DNA from: JBNNGK01 sp050268245
GTDB taxonomy: Bacteria > Pseudomonadota > Gammaproteobacteria > Enterobacterales > Enterobacteriaceae
Reading direction: 5' to 3'
Assembly (NCBI RefSeq): GCF_050268245.1
Contig: NZ_JBNNGK010000013.1
Span: 54,748 to 118,747 of the forward strand
Length of the DNA stretch: 64,000 nucleotides
A model generated the notes under the pieces. The model was given only the letters and a program-made list of their open reading frames with translations, did not search any database and was not told the DNA's origin. Position numbers and translations under genes: made by a program. Shown here piece by piece: positions 25,922 through 35,255 of the stretch (the first letter of the stretch is position 1; every line of letters starts with the position of its first letter).

Positions 25922-28198
25922 TTAATGCACGCCCTCATCCGCTTTACGCATCGATGCGCTGAGGAAATGATACGTCAATTTCTGAGTATCGTTGTCCAGT
26001 TCAACTTTGACCGAGCCGCCATTAACCAGTGAACCGAACAGCAGTTCATTAGCCAGCGGTTTCTTCAAGTTTTCCTGCATAACACGCGCCATCGGCCGCG
26101 CGCCCATCGCACGGTCATAGCCTTTTATCGACAACCAATCGCGCGCTTCATCACTCACTTCAAGCGATACGCCTTTCGCATCAAGCTGGGCCTGCAGTTC
26201 GACGATAAATTTATCAACAACCTGCTGGATAACAGCAGTAGACAAGTGGTTGAACCAAAGAATATTGTCCAGACGGTTGCGGAATTCCGGCGTGAACACT
26301 TTCTTGATTTCTTCCATCGCGTCAGTGCTGTTGTCTTGCTCTATCAAACCGATCGACTTACGTTCAGTCTCGCGCACCCCGGCGTTAGTGGTCATCACTA
26401 AGATCACATTGCGGAAGTCTGCTTTACGGCCGTTGTTATCGGTCAGCGTCCCGTTATCCATCACCTGTAACAGTAAATTGAACACATCCGGGTGCGCCTT
26501 CTCAATTTCATCCAGCAACACCACCGCGTGTGGATGCTTGATCACCGCATCGGTCAATAACCCACCTTGGTCGTAACCCACGTAACCCGGAGGGGCACCA
26601 ATCAAGCGGCTAACGGTATGGCGTTCCATGTATTCGGACATATCAAAACGCAACAGCTCGATATCCATCGCCTTCGCCAACTGCACGGTCACTTCCGTTT
26701 TACCCACGCCGGTTGGGCCAGCAAACAGGAATGAACCGACCGGTTTGCGCTCATGCCCCAAACCGGCACGGCTCATCTTGATTGCCTCGGTCAACGCTTC
26801 AATCGCCTGATCCTGGCCGAATACCAGCATCTTCAGGCGATCGCCCAAGTTTTTCAACACGTCGCGATCGCTGGCGGAGACGGTTTTTTCTGGGATCCGC
26901 GCGATACGCGCAACGACAGATTCAATATCCGCCACATTAACGGTTTTTTTACGCTTGCTCACCGGTACCAAACGGCTGCGTGCGCCCGCCTCATCAATCA
27001 CATCAATTGCCTTATCCGGCAAGTGGCGATCGTTGATATATTTCACTGACAGATCAACCGCCGCCCGCACCGCTTTGGCGGTGTAACGGACGTCGTGGTG
27101 CGCTTCGTACTTGGTCTTCAAACCATTAATAATTTGTACGGTTTCTTCCGGCGTCGGCTCAGTAATATCAATTTTCTGGAAGCGACGCGCTAACGCGCGA
27201 TCTTTCTCAAAAATACTGCTGAATTCCTGATAGGTCGTCGAGCCCATTACCCGAATTTTGCCACTGGAAAGCAGCGGTTTTATCAGGTTGGCGGCATCAA
27301 CTTGCCCACCGGAAGCGGCGCCAGCACCGATAATGGTATGGATTTCATCAATGAACAGAATGCTGTTCTGATCCTGTTCCAACTGTTTTAACAGCGCTTT
27401 AAAGCGCTTCTCGAAATCGCCGCGGTATTTGGTACCCGCCAGCAGTGAACCAATATCCAAAGAGTACAGTGTACAATCCGCCATCACATCAGGGACGCTA
27501 CCCTGTACGATACGCCAGGCAAGCCCCTCCGCGATCGCGGTTTTACCCACACCCGATTCCCCCACCAACAGCGGGTTATTCTTACGGCGGCGGCACAGTA
27601 CCTGGATAGCACGTTCCAGCTCTCGGTCGCGGCCGATCAAAGGATCGATACCGCCTACCCGGGCCAACTGATTGAGATTGGTGGTGAAGTTTTCCATACG
27701 GTCTTCCCCTCCAGACTGCTCTTCGTTTACCGGGGTTTCCGAATTCGGTTCCTGGCCCGGCTCGTCTTTGCGTGTACCGTGCGAAATGAAGTTCACAACA
27801 TCGAGACGGCTCACGTCATGCTTGCGTAGCAGATAAGCCGCCTGTGACTCCTGCTCGCTGAAGATCGCCACTAACACGTTAGCGCCGGAAACCTCACTGC
27901 GGCCGGAGGATTGCACATGAAATACCGCACGTTGCAGCACGCGCTGGAAGCTGAGCGTAGGCTGTGTGTCACGCTCTTCTTCGCTGACGGGCAGCGTGGG
28001 TGTGGTTTGTTCGATAAAGGCTTCCAGTTCCTGACGTAATGCCGCCAGATCCACCGTGCATGCCTCAAGCGCTTCTCGCGCGGCAGGGTTGCTGAGTAAT
28101 GCCAGCAACAGGTGCTCCACGGTCATAAACTCGTGTCTGTGCTCACGCGCCCTGGCGAAAGCCATGTTGAGACTGAGTTCCAGTTCTTGATTGAGCAT
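25922..28198 (-). CDS. clpA: ATP-dependent Clp protease ATP-binding subunit ClpA
   Basis: AAA+ unfoldase of 758 residues, identical in length to E. coli ClpA; it feeds substrates to ClpP. The N-domain (about 1-145) is the ClpS docking site. Two ATPase modules follow, with Walker A GESGVGKT near residue 214 and GPTGVGKT near 495. Walker B motifs are ILFIDEIHTIIGAG and VVLLDEIEKAHPDVF. The start at 28198 gives MLNQELELSLNMAFARAREH, the family N-terminus; 44 upstream open codons would run into the clpS gap. It lies 26 bases after clpS. Confidence 0.98.
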   Translation of the reverse strand: MLNQELELSLNMAFARAREHRHEFMTVEHLLLALLSNPAAREALEACTVDLAALRQELEAFIEQTTPTLPVSEEERDTQPTLSFQRVLQRAVFHVQSSGRSEVSGANVLVAIFSEQESQAAYLLRKHDVSRLDVVNFISHGTRKDEPGQEPNSETPVNEEQSGGEDRMENFTTNLNQLARVGGIDPLIGRDRELERAIQVLCRRRKNNPLLVGESGVGKTAIAEGLAWRIVQGSVPDVMADCTLYSLDIGSLLAGTKYRGDFEKRFKALLKQLEQDQNSILFIDEIHTIIGAGAASGGQVDAANLIKPLLSSGKIRVMGSTTYQEFSSIFEKDRALARRFQKIDITEPTPEETVQIINGLKTKYEAHHDVRYTAKAVRAAVDLSVKYINDRHLPDKAIDVIDEAGARSRLVPVSKRKKTVNVADIESVVARIARIPEKTVSASDRDVLKNLGDRLKMLVFGQDQAIEALTEAIKMSRAGLGHERKPVGSFLFAGPTGVGKTEVTVQLAKAMDIELLRFDMSEYMERHTVSRLIGAPPGYVGYDQGGLLTDAVIKHPHAVVLLDEIEKAHPDVFNLLLQVMDNGTLTDNNGRKADFRNVILVMTTNAGVRETERKSIGLIEQDNSTDAMEEIKKVFTPEFRNRLDNILWFNHLSTAVIQQVVDKFIVELQAQLDAKGVSLEVSDEARDWLSIKGYDRAMGARPMARVMQENLKKPLANELLFGSLVNGGSVKVELDNDTQKLTYHFLSASMRKADEGVH

Positions 28199-28224
28199 AG
28201 GCACCTCCCCAATAAATCGCCTGT

Positions 28225-28545
28225 TCAGGCTTTTTCCAGCGTACAAAGCAACGGATGCTCGTTCTCCTTTGCGTAGCGGTTCACATGGACAACTTTGGTT
28301 TCCGCCACCTCGGCGGTGAAAACACCACAAATCGCCTTGCCTTGATAGTGAACCGTGAGCATCAATTGCGTTGCACGTTCAATGTCATAAGAAAAGAACT
28401 TTTGCAGAACGTCAATCACAAATTCCATCGGTGTGTAATCGTCGTTGTTAAGTATAACTTTATACATTGACGGCGGTTTTACCTCATCGATTTGTTTTTC
28501 TTCGGCTAAGTGTTCAAAGTTTAGCCAGTCGTTGCTATTGCCCAT
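28225..28545 (-). CDS. clpS: ATP-dependent Clp protease adapter protein ClpS
   Basis: N-degron adaptor of 106 residues that delivers N-end-rule substrates to ClpA. The block KVILNNDDYTPMEFVIDVLQKFF contains the conserved NDDYT-ME binding-pocket residues; VHYQGKAICGVFTAEVAETKV is the second conserved region. The first 20 or so residues are the flexible N-terminal extension. It is directly followed by clpA and divergent from cspD. Confidence 0.98.
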   Translation of the reverse strand: MGNSNDWLNFEHLAEEKQIDEVKPPSMYKVILNNDDYTPMEFVIDVLQKFFSYDIERATQLMLTVHYQGKAICGVFTAEVAETKVVHVNRYAKENEHPLLCTLEKA

Positions 28546-28878
28546 CGCTGCTTATCTTCTCTTGTGTACCCCCAGATATGGGGTCGTATTCAGGTTATTC
28601 AAACAAGGACTGTTACTATTTTATCATCTTCGGCTCGGTTACGCCGCAGCGAAACGGTTGAAGATAGCCTCGGCTATTTGTTACCAAACTATGTCAATAG
28701 CGTTACCTGCTTCAAACTTTGACGAACTGCTTTCGCCAGACAAAAGCCGATCGCTTGACGTGATGATCATTTGCTCTAGAGTGTAAATTCGTGGGCTGTT
28801 GGTCTTTTAACCACTCCGCGCTCACCAAAGTTCAGTTATTCATCTCACTTATAATAGTGTCGCGAGGGATGTAGAAGC
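28546..28878. other. clpS-cspD divergent intergenic region
   Basis: No gene seen. It should hold the clpS-clpA promoter on the left and the cspD promoter on the right. A GAGGGA ribosome site lies just before the cspD ATG. Confidence 0.5.
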
Positions 28879-29100
28879 ATGGAGACGGGTACTGTTAAAT
28901 GGTTCAATAACGCCAAAGGTTTCGGTTTTATCTGTCCTGAGGGCGGTGGCGAAGATATTTTCGCCCATTATTCAACAATTAAGATGGATGGCTACAGGAC
29001 GCTAAAGGCAGGCCAATATGTCAGGTTTGACGTGCATCAAGGCCCAAAAGGGAATCATGCCAGCCTTATTGTGCCGCTGGAAAACGAAGCGCTGGCCTAA
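28879..29100 (+). CDS. cspD: Cold shock-like protein CspD
   Basis: A 73-residue single-stranded nucleic-acid-binding protein of the cold-shock family. It begins METGTVKWFNNAKGFGFICP and carries RNP1-type KGFGFI and an RNP2-type DIFAHYS. CspD of E. coli inhibits replication in stationary phase and is not cold-induced. The place beside clpSA and the longer C-terminal tail (SLIVPLENEALA) support CspD rather than CspA or CspE. Confidence 0.95.
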   Translation: METGTVKWFNNAKGFGFICPEGGGEDIFAHYSTIKMDGYRTLKAGQYVRFDVHQGPKGNHASLIVPLENEALA

Positions 29101-29144
29101 ACCATTCACACTAAGTCAGTCAAATCCGCACAACCTAGTTAATC

Positions 29145-29172
29145 ATGCCAGCCGCAGTTTGACTGGCATTTC
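29145..29172 (+). terminator. Hairpin between convergent cspD and macB
   Basis: ATGCCAG (29145-29151) pairs with CTGGCAT (29163-29169), followed by TTTC. It probably serves as terminator for cspD. Confidence 0.5.
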
Positions 29173-29185
29173 ATCAGGTTATTGA

Positions 29186-31132
29186 TTATTCCCGCGCCAA
29201 GGCGTCAATCGGGTTCAAACGCGCCGCGTTACGCGCAGGCAAATAGCCAAACACCACACCAATGCCGGTTGAACACAGGAAAGCACTCACCAATGCGGCC
29301 GGAGGGAAGCTGATTTGCCAGCCTGGAAGTATCAGCTGCACTAATAGCCCGATGGCGAACGACAGTGTGATCCCCAACGCGCCCCCCACCAGACACACCA
29401 GCACCGCCTCAATCAGAAATTGCTGTAGCACGTCAGCTGAGCGGGCACCGACCGCCATACGAATACCGATCTCGCGGGTGCGCTCCGTTACCGAAACCAG
29501 CATAATATTCATTACGCCAATACCGCCTACCACCAGCGAAATCACTGCGACCAGCGTCAGAAACAACTGCAATGTGCGCGTGGTTTTCTCGGCCGTTTGC
29601 ACCAAGCTATCCATGTTGTAGGTGAAGAAATCCTTCTTACCATGGCGTAACGTCAACAGACGCGAGAGTTGCTGTTCGGCCTCCTGACTGTTATAGCCGT
29701 CACGAATACGCACGGTGATCGAATCAAAATAGGCATTGCCCATCAACCTATTCGCCATGGTGGTGTACGGTACCCAGACATTGAGCGTTTTACTACTGCC
29801 GAACATTGACTGCTTCTCTTGCGCCACCCCCACCACCGTCGCAGGCATATTGCCCACCAAAATCACCTCGCCGACCACGCTTTTCTGATGCGGGAATAAA
29901 CGGCGACGGGTATTGGCATCGATCACCACGATCTGCGCCTGCGATTGCACCTGGATCGGATCAATCCCCGCTCCCTCACTGAAATTCATACCATAGACGC
30001 GAAAATACTGCTCACTGACGCCGGTCACGTTAGCGGCCACATCGACGTTGCCCAACCGCAAACGCATGTTGCTGCCAATCGTCGGTGACAGCGCACTCAC
30101 ATAAGCCTGTTCATGCAGCGCGTCCAGATCGTCATATTTTAGCGACTGGCGATAAATGGGATCGTCATCGCCAAAATCCTTACCCGGGAAGACATCCACC
30201 GTATTGGTGCCGATGGATTTAATATCGGCCAACACCATCTGTTTGGCCGCGTCGCCAATCACCAGGATCGAGACGACCGATGCAATACCGATAATAATGC
30301 CGAGCATGGTCAACGCCGTGCGCATTTTATTGGCCACCATCGCACGCCAGGCCATTACCAGCGCCTCACGAAAACGCCCACCCATTTGCCGCCATGACGC
30401 GACGGGTGTCGCCAGCTCCAGCGACTTCGCCCGCGGATTATGCGTTTGCGACGGCCGGGAATCGGCAATAATTTCGCCGTCGCGGATTTCGATAATGCGC
30501 TCAGCCTGCTGCGCCACCAGCGGATCGTGGGTAACAATGATCACCGTATGCCCCTGCTCACGCAGTTGCTTGAGGATCGCCATCACCTCTTCGCCAGAAT
30601 GACTATCAAGCGCACCGGTCGGCTCATCCGCTAAGATCACTTGCCCACCGTTCATCAGCGCACGTGCGATACTGACGCGCTGCTGTTGCCCACCAGAAAG
30701 CTGGCTGGGGCGGTAGTTAACGCGCTCGCCTAACCCAAGCCGCTGTAATAACGACTCGGCCCGTTCACGGCGCGCCGCCTTGCCCAGACCGGCGTACACG
30801 GCTGGCACTTCAACATTATGTGCAGCACTAAGATGCGGTAACAGATGGTAACGCTGAAAGATAAAACCGAAATGCTCGCGCCGCAGTGCCGCTAAGGCAT
30901 CACTATTCAGCGTTGCCACATCCTGCCCGGCCACCCGGTAGGTACCCGAATTCGGTATATCCAAACAGCCGAGAATATTCATCAGCGTCGATTTACCCGA
31001 GCCGGACGCGCCCATTATCGCCACCATCTCACCGGCATTGATCGTTAGCGTCACGTCTTTCAGTACGTCTACCGTCTGTTCACCCGACTGATAACTGCGA
31101 CGAATACCGTTAAGCTCTAACAGCGCCGCCAT
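29186..31132 (-). CDS. macB: Macrolide ABC transporter ATP-binding/permease protein MacB
   Basis: Inner-membrane MacB, 648 residues, partner of MacA and TolC in a tripartite efflux pump for macrolides, enterotoxin and other substrates. The N-terminal ATPase (about 1-230) shows Walker A GASGSGKST, signature LSGGQQQRVSIARAL and Walker B VILADEP. One membrane segment near residue 275, a large periplasmic domain, and three C-terminal segments follow (LVAVISLVVGGIGVMNIMLV and two more). The ATG overlaps the macA stop by one base (TGATG). Confidence 0.96.
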   Translation of the reverse strand: MAALLELNGIRRSYQSGEQTVDVLKDVTLTINAGEMVAIMGASGSGKSTLMNILGCLDIPNSGTYRVAGQDVATLNSDALAALRREHFGFIFQRYHLLPHLSAAHNVEVPAVYAGLGKAARRERAESLLQRLGLGERVNYRPSQLSGGQQQRVSIARALMNGGQVILADEPTGALDSHSGEEVMAILKQLREQGHTVIIVTHDPLVAQQAERIIEIRDGEIIADSRPSQTHNPRAKSLELATPVASWRQMGGRFREALVMAWRAMVANKMRTALTMLGIIIGIASVVSILVIGDAAKQMVLADIKSIGTNTVDVFPGKDFGDDDPIYRQSLKYDDLDALHEQAYVSALSPTIGSNMRLRLGNVDVAANVTGVSEQYFRVYGMNFSEGAGIDPIQVQSQAQIVVIDANTRRRLFPHQKSVVGEVILVGNMPATVVGVAQEKQSMFGSSKTLNVWVPYTTMANRLMGNAYFDSITVRIRDGYNSQEAEQQLSRLLTLRHGKKDFFTYNMDSLVQTAEKTTRTLQLFLTLVAVISLVVGGIGVMNIMLVSVTERTREIGIRMAVGARSADVLQQFLIEAVLVCLVGGALGITLSFAIGLLVQLILPGWQISFPPAALVSAFLCSTGIGVVFGYLPARNAARLNPIDALARE

Positions 31133-32247
31133 CAGTGGGTCTCCACGCCGCCACGGCTGAGGATCACCTCATCGCCGAGGTTAAGTCCGCTGAGAATTTG
31201 CACATCGACGTTATTGCGCATGCCAATCGTGACTTCGCGCTTTTCTTCTTTCCCCTGCACGACGACCGCGACCTGATACCGATTATCGGCAATCTGCTCA
31301 CCCAACGCCGCCAGTGGGATCACCGTGGCTTGGTTGACGCCGCCAAGCTGGATATGCACCTGCGCCGTCATCTGCAAACGCAGCAATCCATCAGGGTTAG
31401 GCACTTCAAAGCGCGCATAATAGAAAATAGCGTTGTTCACTTTTTCAGGCGTCGGTTGAATGTCTTTCAGCACGCCGTCAAAACGTTTTGTCGGATCGCC
31501 CAGCACGGTGAACCACGCCTTCTGCCCCGGTTTTAAATGGATCACATCGGCTTCTGAGACTTGTGCTTTCACCAGCATGGTGCTGAGATCGGCCAGCGTC
31601 AGAATATTTGGCGCCTGCTGCGCCGCAATCACCGTTTGGCCTTGTAGCGTGGTGATTTGTACCACATCACCGTCCATGGGTGCTTCAATGCGCGTATACG
31701 TCAGATTCGTTTTGGCAGTATCCAAACTGGCCTGATTCCTGGCGATTTGTGCGCGAATGCTCTCTATCTGCGCTTTTTTTACCGCCAGCTCAGTCGTCGC
31801 CTTGTCTAAATCCTGCCGAGACACGGCCTGAACCTTGGACAACTGGCGGTTGCGCTGCAGCGTCACTGCCGCTAACTGCCGTTCAGACTGCGCCTGTTGC
31901 AATTGTGCATGCAGTTCACGCAGCGTCGCCTCGCTTTCACGAATGTTGTTTTGCGCCTGTTGCGGATCAATCACGCCTAACAGTTGGCCTTTCTTCACTT
32001 TGTCGCCAATCTCAACGGTCAGGCTTTCTAGCTGACCGCTGACCTGCGCGCCAACGTCAACTTTGCGCACAGCATCCAATTGCCCCGTAGCGAGCACCGT
32101 CTGCTGCAAATCTCGTTTGGCTACGCTGACCGTTTTGAAGTTTGTCGTCGCTGGATGACTAACATGCTGATAGGCCAATATCGCCACTATCGCGAAGATT
32201 GCCATGATGAAAACCCAGCGCCGTTTATGTCCTTTAAACCACGTCAA
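31132..32247 (-). CDS. macA: Macrolide transporter subunit MacA (periplasmic adaptor)
   Basis: Membrane-fusion protein of 371 residues. An N-terminal signal-anchor (about residues 10-27) is followed by the lipoyl/biotinyl half-motif GAQVSGQLESLTVEIGDKVKKGQ, an alpha-hairpin rich in Gln/Arg (about 95-175) that contacts TolC, the second lipoyl half IEAPMDGDVVQI and beta-barrel regions. It is the first gene of macAB, transcribed away from ybjX; a PhoP-box match lies 80 bases upstream. Confidence 0.96.
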   Translation of the reverse strand: MTWFKGHKRRWVFIMAIFAIVAILAYQHVSHPATTNFKTVSVAKRDLQQTVLATGQLDAVRKVDVGAQVSGQLESLTVEIGDKVKKGQLLGVIDPQQAQNNIRESEATLRELHAQLQQAQSERQLAAVTLQRNRQLSKVQAVSRQDLDKATTELAVKKAQIESIRAQIARNQASLDTAKTNLTYTRIEAPMDGDVVQITTLQGQTVIAAQQAPNILTLADLSTMLVKAQVSEADVIHLKPGQKAWFTVLGDPTKRFDGVLKDIQPTPEKVNNAIFYYARFEVPNPDGLLRLQMTAQVHIQLGGVNQATVIPLAALGEQIADNRYQVAVVVQGKEEKREVTIGMRNNVDVQILSGLNLGDEVILSRGGVETH

Positions 32248-32326
32248 TGTTTGTTCCTACCTATACCAAATGACACTGCCAACGCTGGCAGCGGCGGCTA
32301 AATTATCATGCCAACGGCGGAATAAC

Positions 32327-32343
32327 TAAACCTAAGCTAAACA
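32327..32343 (-). promoter_or_regulatory. PhoP box between macA and ybjX
   Basis: On the minus strand TGTTTA-GCTTA-GGTTTA is a perfect (T/G)GTTTA-N5-(T/G)GTTTA direct repeat. It is oriented toward macA and lies about 100 bases before ybjX. PhoP control of macAB and of ybjX/virK-type genes is known in Salmonella, which fits both neighbours. Confidence 0.65.
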
Positions 32344-32441
32344 TTATGCAAGCTTCACCCTTTTCAGACTACAGTATTGAACTCTCGTTTAGTGACGCAT
32401 TGATGAAATAAGCGCATTCGATATCAGCCAAGGATTTCATC

Positions 32442-33392
32442 ATGTCACAGCTCAGCTACCCGTTCGTTTCGACTCAGCCACCAAGTGGCTTACACCTGAT
32501 GGCGGCGCTGCTTAACGGCGACATGACGCCCAGCAAAGCCTGGCGTAAAACCGCTTTTCGCCTGAAGTTTCTGAGCCGCTCGTTGTTACATTGGCGCACC
32601 ACTCACGGGCTGATGAACACGTTAGCCAGCAATCCCCTGTTAGAAGAGATTTTGCGCGCCCAGCCGAACCTTCCCTGCAAGCTGCATCGTCCTTATCTGG
32701 CCGCCAACATGAACAAGCTCGATTGCCTGTTTGCACTCCGCGATCACTATGATCTGATTACGCAACGTATGCCGTTAAAGATGCGCATTGCGCATTGGAG
32801 CCAAACACCATTGGTACTCAGCCAGGCAACAGACAAAAACGGAGAGCGCATCACACTGGAACTGGCGGCGATCGACAAACTGAATAAAGAAGGTGAAGCC
32901 ACGCTGCTGCTGCGTAACGCCCACGGCGTGATGCTAGCGGAGATTACCTTTACGCTGATGCACTATCAGCAACAACCAACGCTGTTTATCGGCGGACTGC
33001 AAGGGGCAGAGCACGGCGTACCGCATGCGGAAATACAGCAGACGACCAAAGCCTGCCACGGTTTATTCCCGAAACGGCTGGTGCTGGAGGGGGTCGGCCA
33101 TTTGGCGCGCCATCTGGGTATCAATCGTTTAGTCGCGGTGGGTAACGGCACTCATATCTACCAAAATTGGCGTTATAAAGCGAAGAAACAGGACAAACTA
33201 CACGCAGATTACGATCAATTTTGGCTATCGATCGGTGGCACGCCTTTGGCTAGCGGCTATTTCCTGCTGTCACAGCGTATTGCACGCAAACCGTTGGAAG
33301 AGATCGCCAGTAAGAAACGTGCGGAATACCGCCGCCGCTACCAACTGCTCGATGAGCTGGAACAGGGCTTCACCGCTCACTTCCCACAATAG
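32442..33392 (+). CDS. ybjX: VirK/YbjX family protein (DUF535)
   Basis: A 316-residue member of the VirK/YbjX family. Relatives are linked to membrane integrity, antimicrobial-peptide resistance and virulence under PhoP control; biochemical activity is unknown. No signal peptide or membrane segment is visible. Family-like stretches are MNKLDCLFALRDHY, FIGGLQGAEHG and YDQFWLSIGG. A macA-divergent arrangement with a PhoP box in the gap supports the assignment. AAGGA precedes the ATG. It ends 15 bases from convergent ybjD. Confidence 0.9.
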   Translation: MSQLSYPFVSTQPPSGLHLMAALLNGDMTPSKAWRKTAFRLKFLSRSLLHWRTTHGLMNTLASNPLLEEILRAQPNLPCKLHRPYLAANMNKLDCLFALRDHYDLITQRMPLKMRIAHWSQTPLVLSQATDKNGERITLELAAIDKLNKEGEATLLLRNAHGVMLAEITFTLMHYQQQPTLFIGGLQGAEHGVPHAEIQQTTKACHGLFPKRLVLEGVGHLARHLGINRLVAVGNGTHIYQNWRYKAKKQDKLHADYDQFWLSIGGTPLASGYFLLSQRIARKPLEEIASKKRAEYRRRYQLLDELEQGFTAHFPQ

Positions 33393-33407
33393 ATAACGGG
33401 GCAGAGA

Positions 33408-35069
33408 CTAATCCGCCCGGCCGCGAGCCAACCAAAGCACGCGTGAAAACATTTTTTTCAACAGGGGCGGCACGGAATCCGTGCCCCACTCCCCAGCCTG
33501 CATGGCCACCTCAATCGCTAAATCCGGCTTTGACGAATGATGCACCGCTTTCAGTATCACTTTACGTATTGGCATCGGTGCATTCGCCGGTACCGATGCC
33601 ACGCGATGATAGACCGAACTAAAACCTTCCTTATACATAAACTGTTCCATATCCATGGCTGGCAACGCAGTCAAACGATCGCGTTCGGTATCGTCATGAT
33701 TATCGAGCATACTGCGCACCGTATTGGCGTATTTCTTACCGGCTTCGTCCCCGTCAACCAAGACATGCCATTGGATCCCCATCCGACGGGCAAACTTTAA
33801 CAACGGCTTGAGGCCGCACTGCGCAAACTCAATCACCCGCACGCCTTCGGTTTCAAAGTGGTAACCACATTGCTGCGCCAGCTCATTGAGCAACCAAACT
33901 TCCGTTTCCCCTTCCACCAATAACCAACAGCGAGCAAATAACGAGGAGGGGCGGTTAAAACGAATATGAAACGCGATTCGGCGCGCATCTTCTTGCCCCA
34001 TCCCGCGCACGCCCAATCGATAGGCCGCAACCCGGCTGGACTCACGCACCAATCGGCACACGTGCGCAACAGGCACCAGCGAAACCAGTTCGCTGGAGTT
34101 AGTCGTGGTGATCCGCTGTAACGGTAGTTGGTTGAGCAGCCCCCACGCTACCGATAGCATGATAGGATGCAAACGCGTTTCCGGGTCTTCAACCAGCAAC
34201 AGCGGGCGCGCGTGCGGATCGAGCGTAACATTGCCTTTAGCCTGTAACAGCGTGGAAAACATGCCCAATAAAATCAGCCGCATACTGCGACTATTGGGTT
34301 CTGCGATCATCCGGTTAATACTGTCAAGCGAACGCCATGCCTGCTGTTCCTGCTGCAAACGGCGGCGACGCGGTGCCCCGGCAATCTGCGATCCTTGCTC
34401 AGCAAAATAGTGTTCCAGCAATTGTTGCATCGCCGACAACCCTTGGCGCAACTCACCATTGGTCAATTTTTGCGGATTGCGCACCAACTCGCGTGTCAGT
34501 TGGTTCAACTGCTGCACCATTGCCTGATTATCTACCGGCAACCGATCGCTCAGGCTGCTGGGACGCAAACGGCGGATAAAGCGTGCATCGCGCAATCTCA
34601 ACACCGGGTGAATACGAATTATGGCCTGCACCAGTTGATCAATATGATGCAATTGCAACGGATTGCCATCGGCATCGAGAAATCCTCGCCAGGTACACAC
34701 CGTACCATCATCGGCTAATTCCCCTTCACAGCGATAGTGAATGCGACTGAGGCCGTCCTCGCCTTTGATCCATAACGGCGATAAATGGCGATAACGTGGT
34801 AAATGGGCATGCCCGATGTCTTTTTCGCAAAAGGTGAAAATGATCTGTAAATGCCGCTCTTTGGCCGCTTCGTCACCCGGCGGAAAATGGAAATCGTGCG
34901 TTTCAAAACGGTATAACGGTTGCTCCGGTGCCAACAACAACGTCAACGCATCTAACAGACTCGACTTACCCCAGGCGTTTTCACCCAGCAGCACCGTATT
35001 GTCATCCAGCGTTAGCGACAGCCGATTAATGCCGCGGAAACCTACAATCTCAACGCGTTCTAAGTACAT
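33408..35069 (-). CDS. ybjD: ATP-dependent OLD-family endonuclease YbjD
   Basis: A 553-residue OLD-like protein. The N-terminal ABC-type ATPase starts with VGFRGINRLSLTL and Walker A GENAWGKSS (residues 29-37); the ATPase part ends near LLLVEDPETRLHP. A C-terminal Toprim domain shows the acidic motifs LLVEGETEVWLL and HVLVDGDEAGKKY. OLD proteins are metal-dependent nucleases, some of which act in phage defence; YbjD is a single-gene chromosomal form with no known physiological role. Size matches E. coli YbjD. Confidence 0.92.
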   Translation of the reverse strand: MYLERVEIVGFRGINRLSLTLDDNTVLLGENAWGKSSLLDALTLLLAPEQPLYRFETHDFHFPPGDEAAKERHLQIIFTFCEKDIGHAHLPRYRHLSPLWIKGEDGLSRIHYRCEGELADDGTVCTWRGFLDADGNPLQLHHIDQLVQAIIRIHPVLRLRDARFIRRLRPSSLSDRLPVDNQAMVQQLNQLTRELVRNPQKLTNGELRQGLSAMQQLLEHYFAEQGSQIAGAPRRRRLQQEQQAWRSLDSINRMIAEPNSRSMRLILLGMFSTLLQAKGNVTLDPHARPLLLVEDPETRLHPIMLSVAWGLLNQLPLQRITTTNSSELVSLVPVAHVCRLVRESSRVAAYRLGVRGMGQEDARRIAFHIRFNRPSSLFARCWLLVEGETEVWLLNELAQQCGYHFETEGVRVIEFAQCGLKPLLKFARRMGIQWHVLVDGDEAGKKYANTVRSMLDNHDDTERDRLTALPAMDMEQFMYKEGFSSVYHRVASVPANAPMPIRKVILKAVHHSSKPDLAIEVAMQAGEWGTDSVPPLLKKMFSRVLWLARGRAD

Positions 35070-35255
35070 CTGTCGCCTCCCGTGCGAACCATCACCATCC
35101 TGAATGAGGTGACCTCCAGAGCATGGTCAAAAAACCCCTTACAGGTCAAGCGAACACGCTTAAATCTGCTGCTTTACTCCAGCCCAGGTTTTGGTTAGCG
35201 TATTGCCCTCGCCAGCCTTGGAGCCGGCACTCAATTCAAGGAAATAGATTTCGCC

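Noticed and set aside
35070..35255. Lysine riboswitch before lysO
   Set aside because: A GAGGTGACCTC stem and purine-rich bits recall an L-box, but the conserved core elements are missing and the region is too short.
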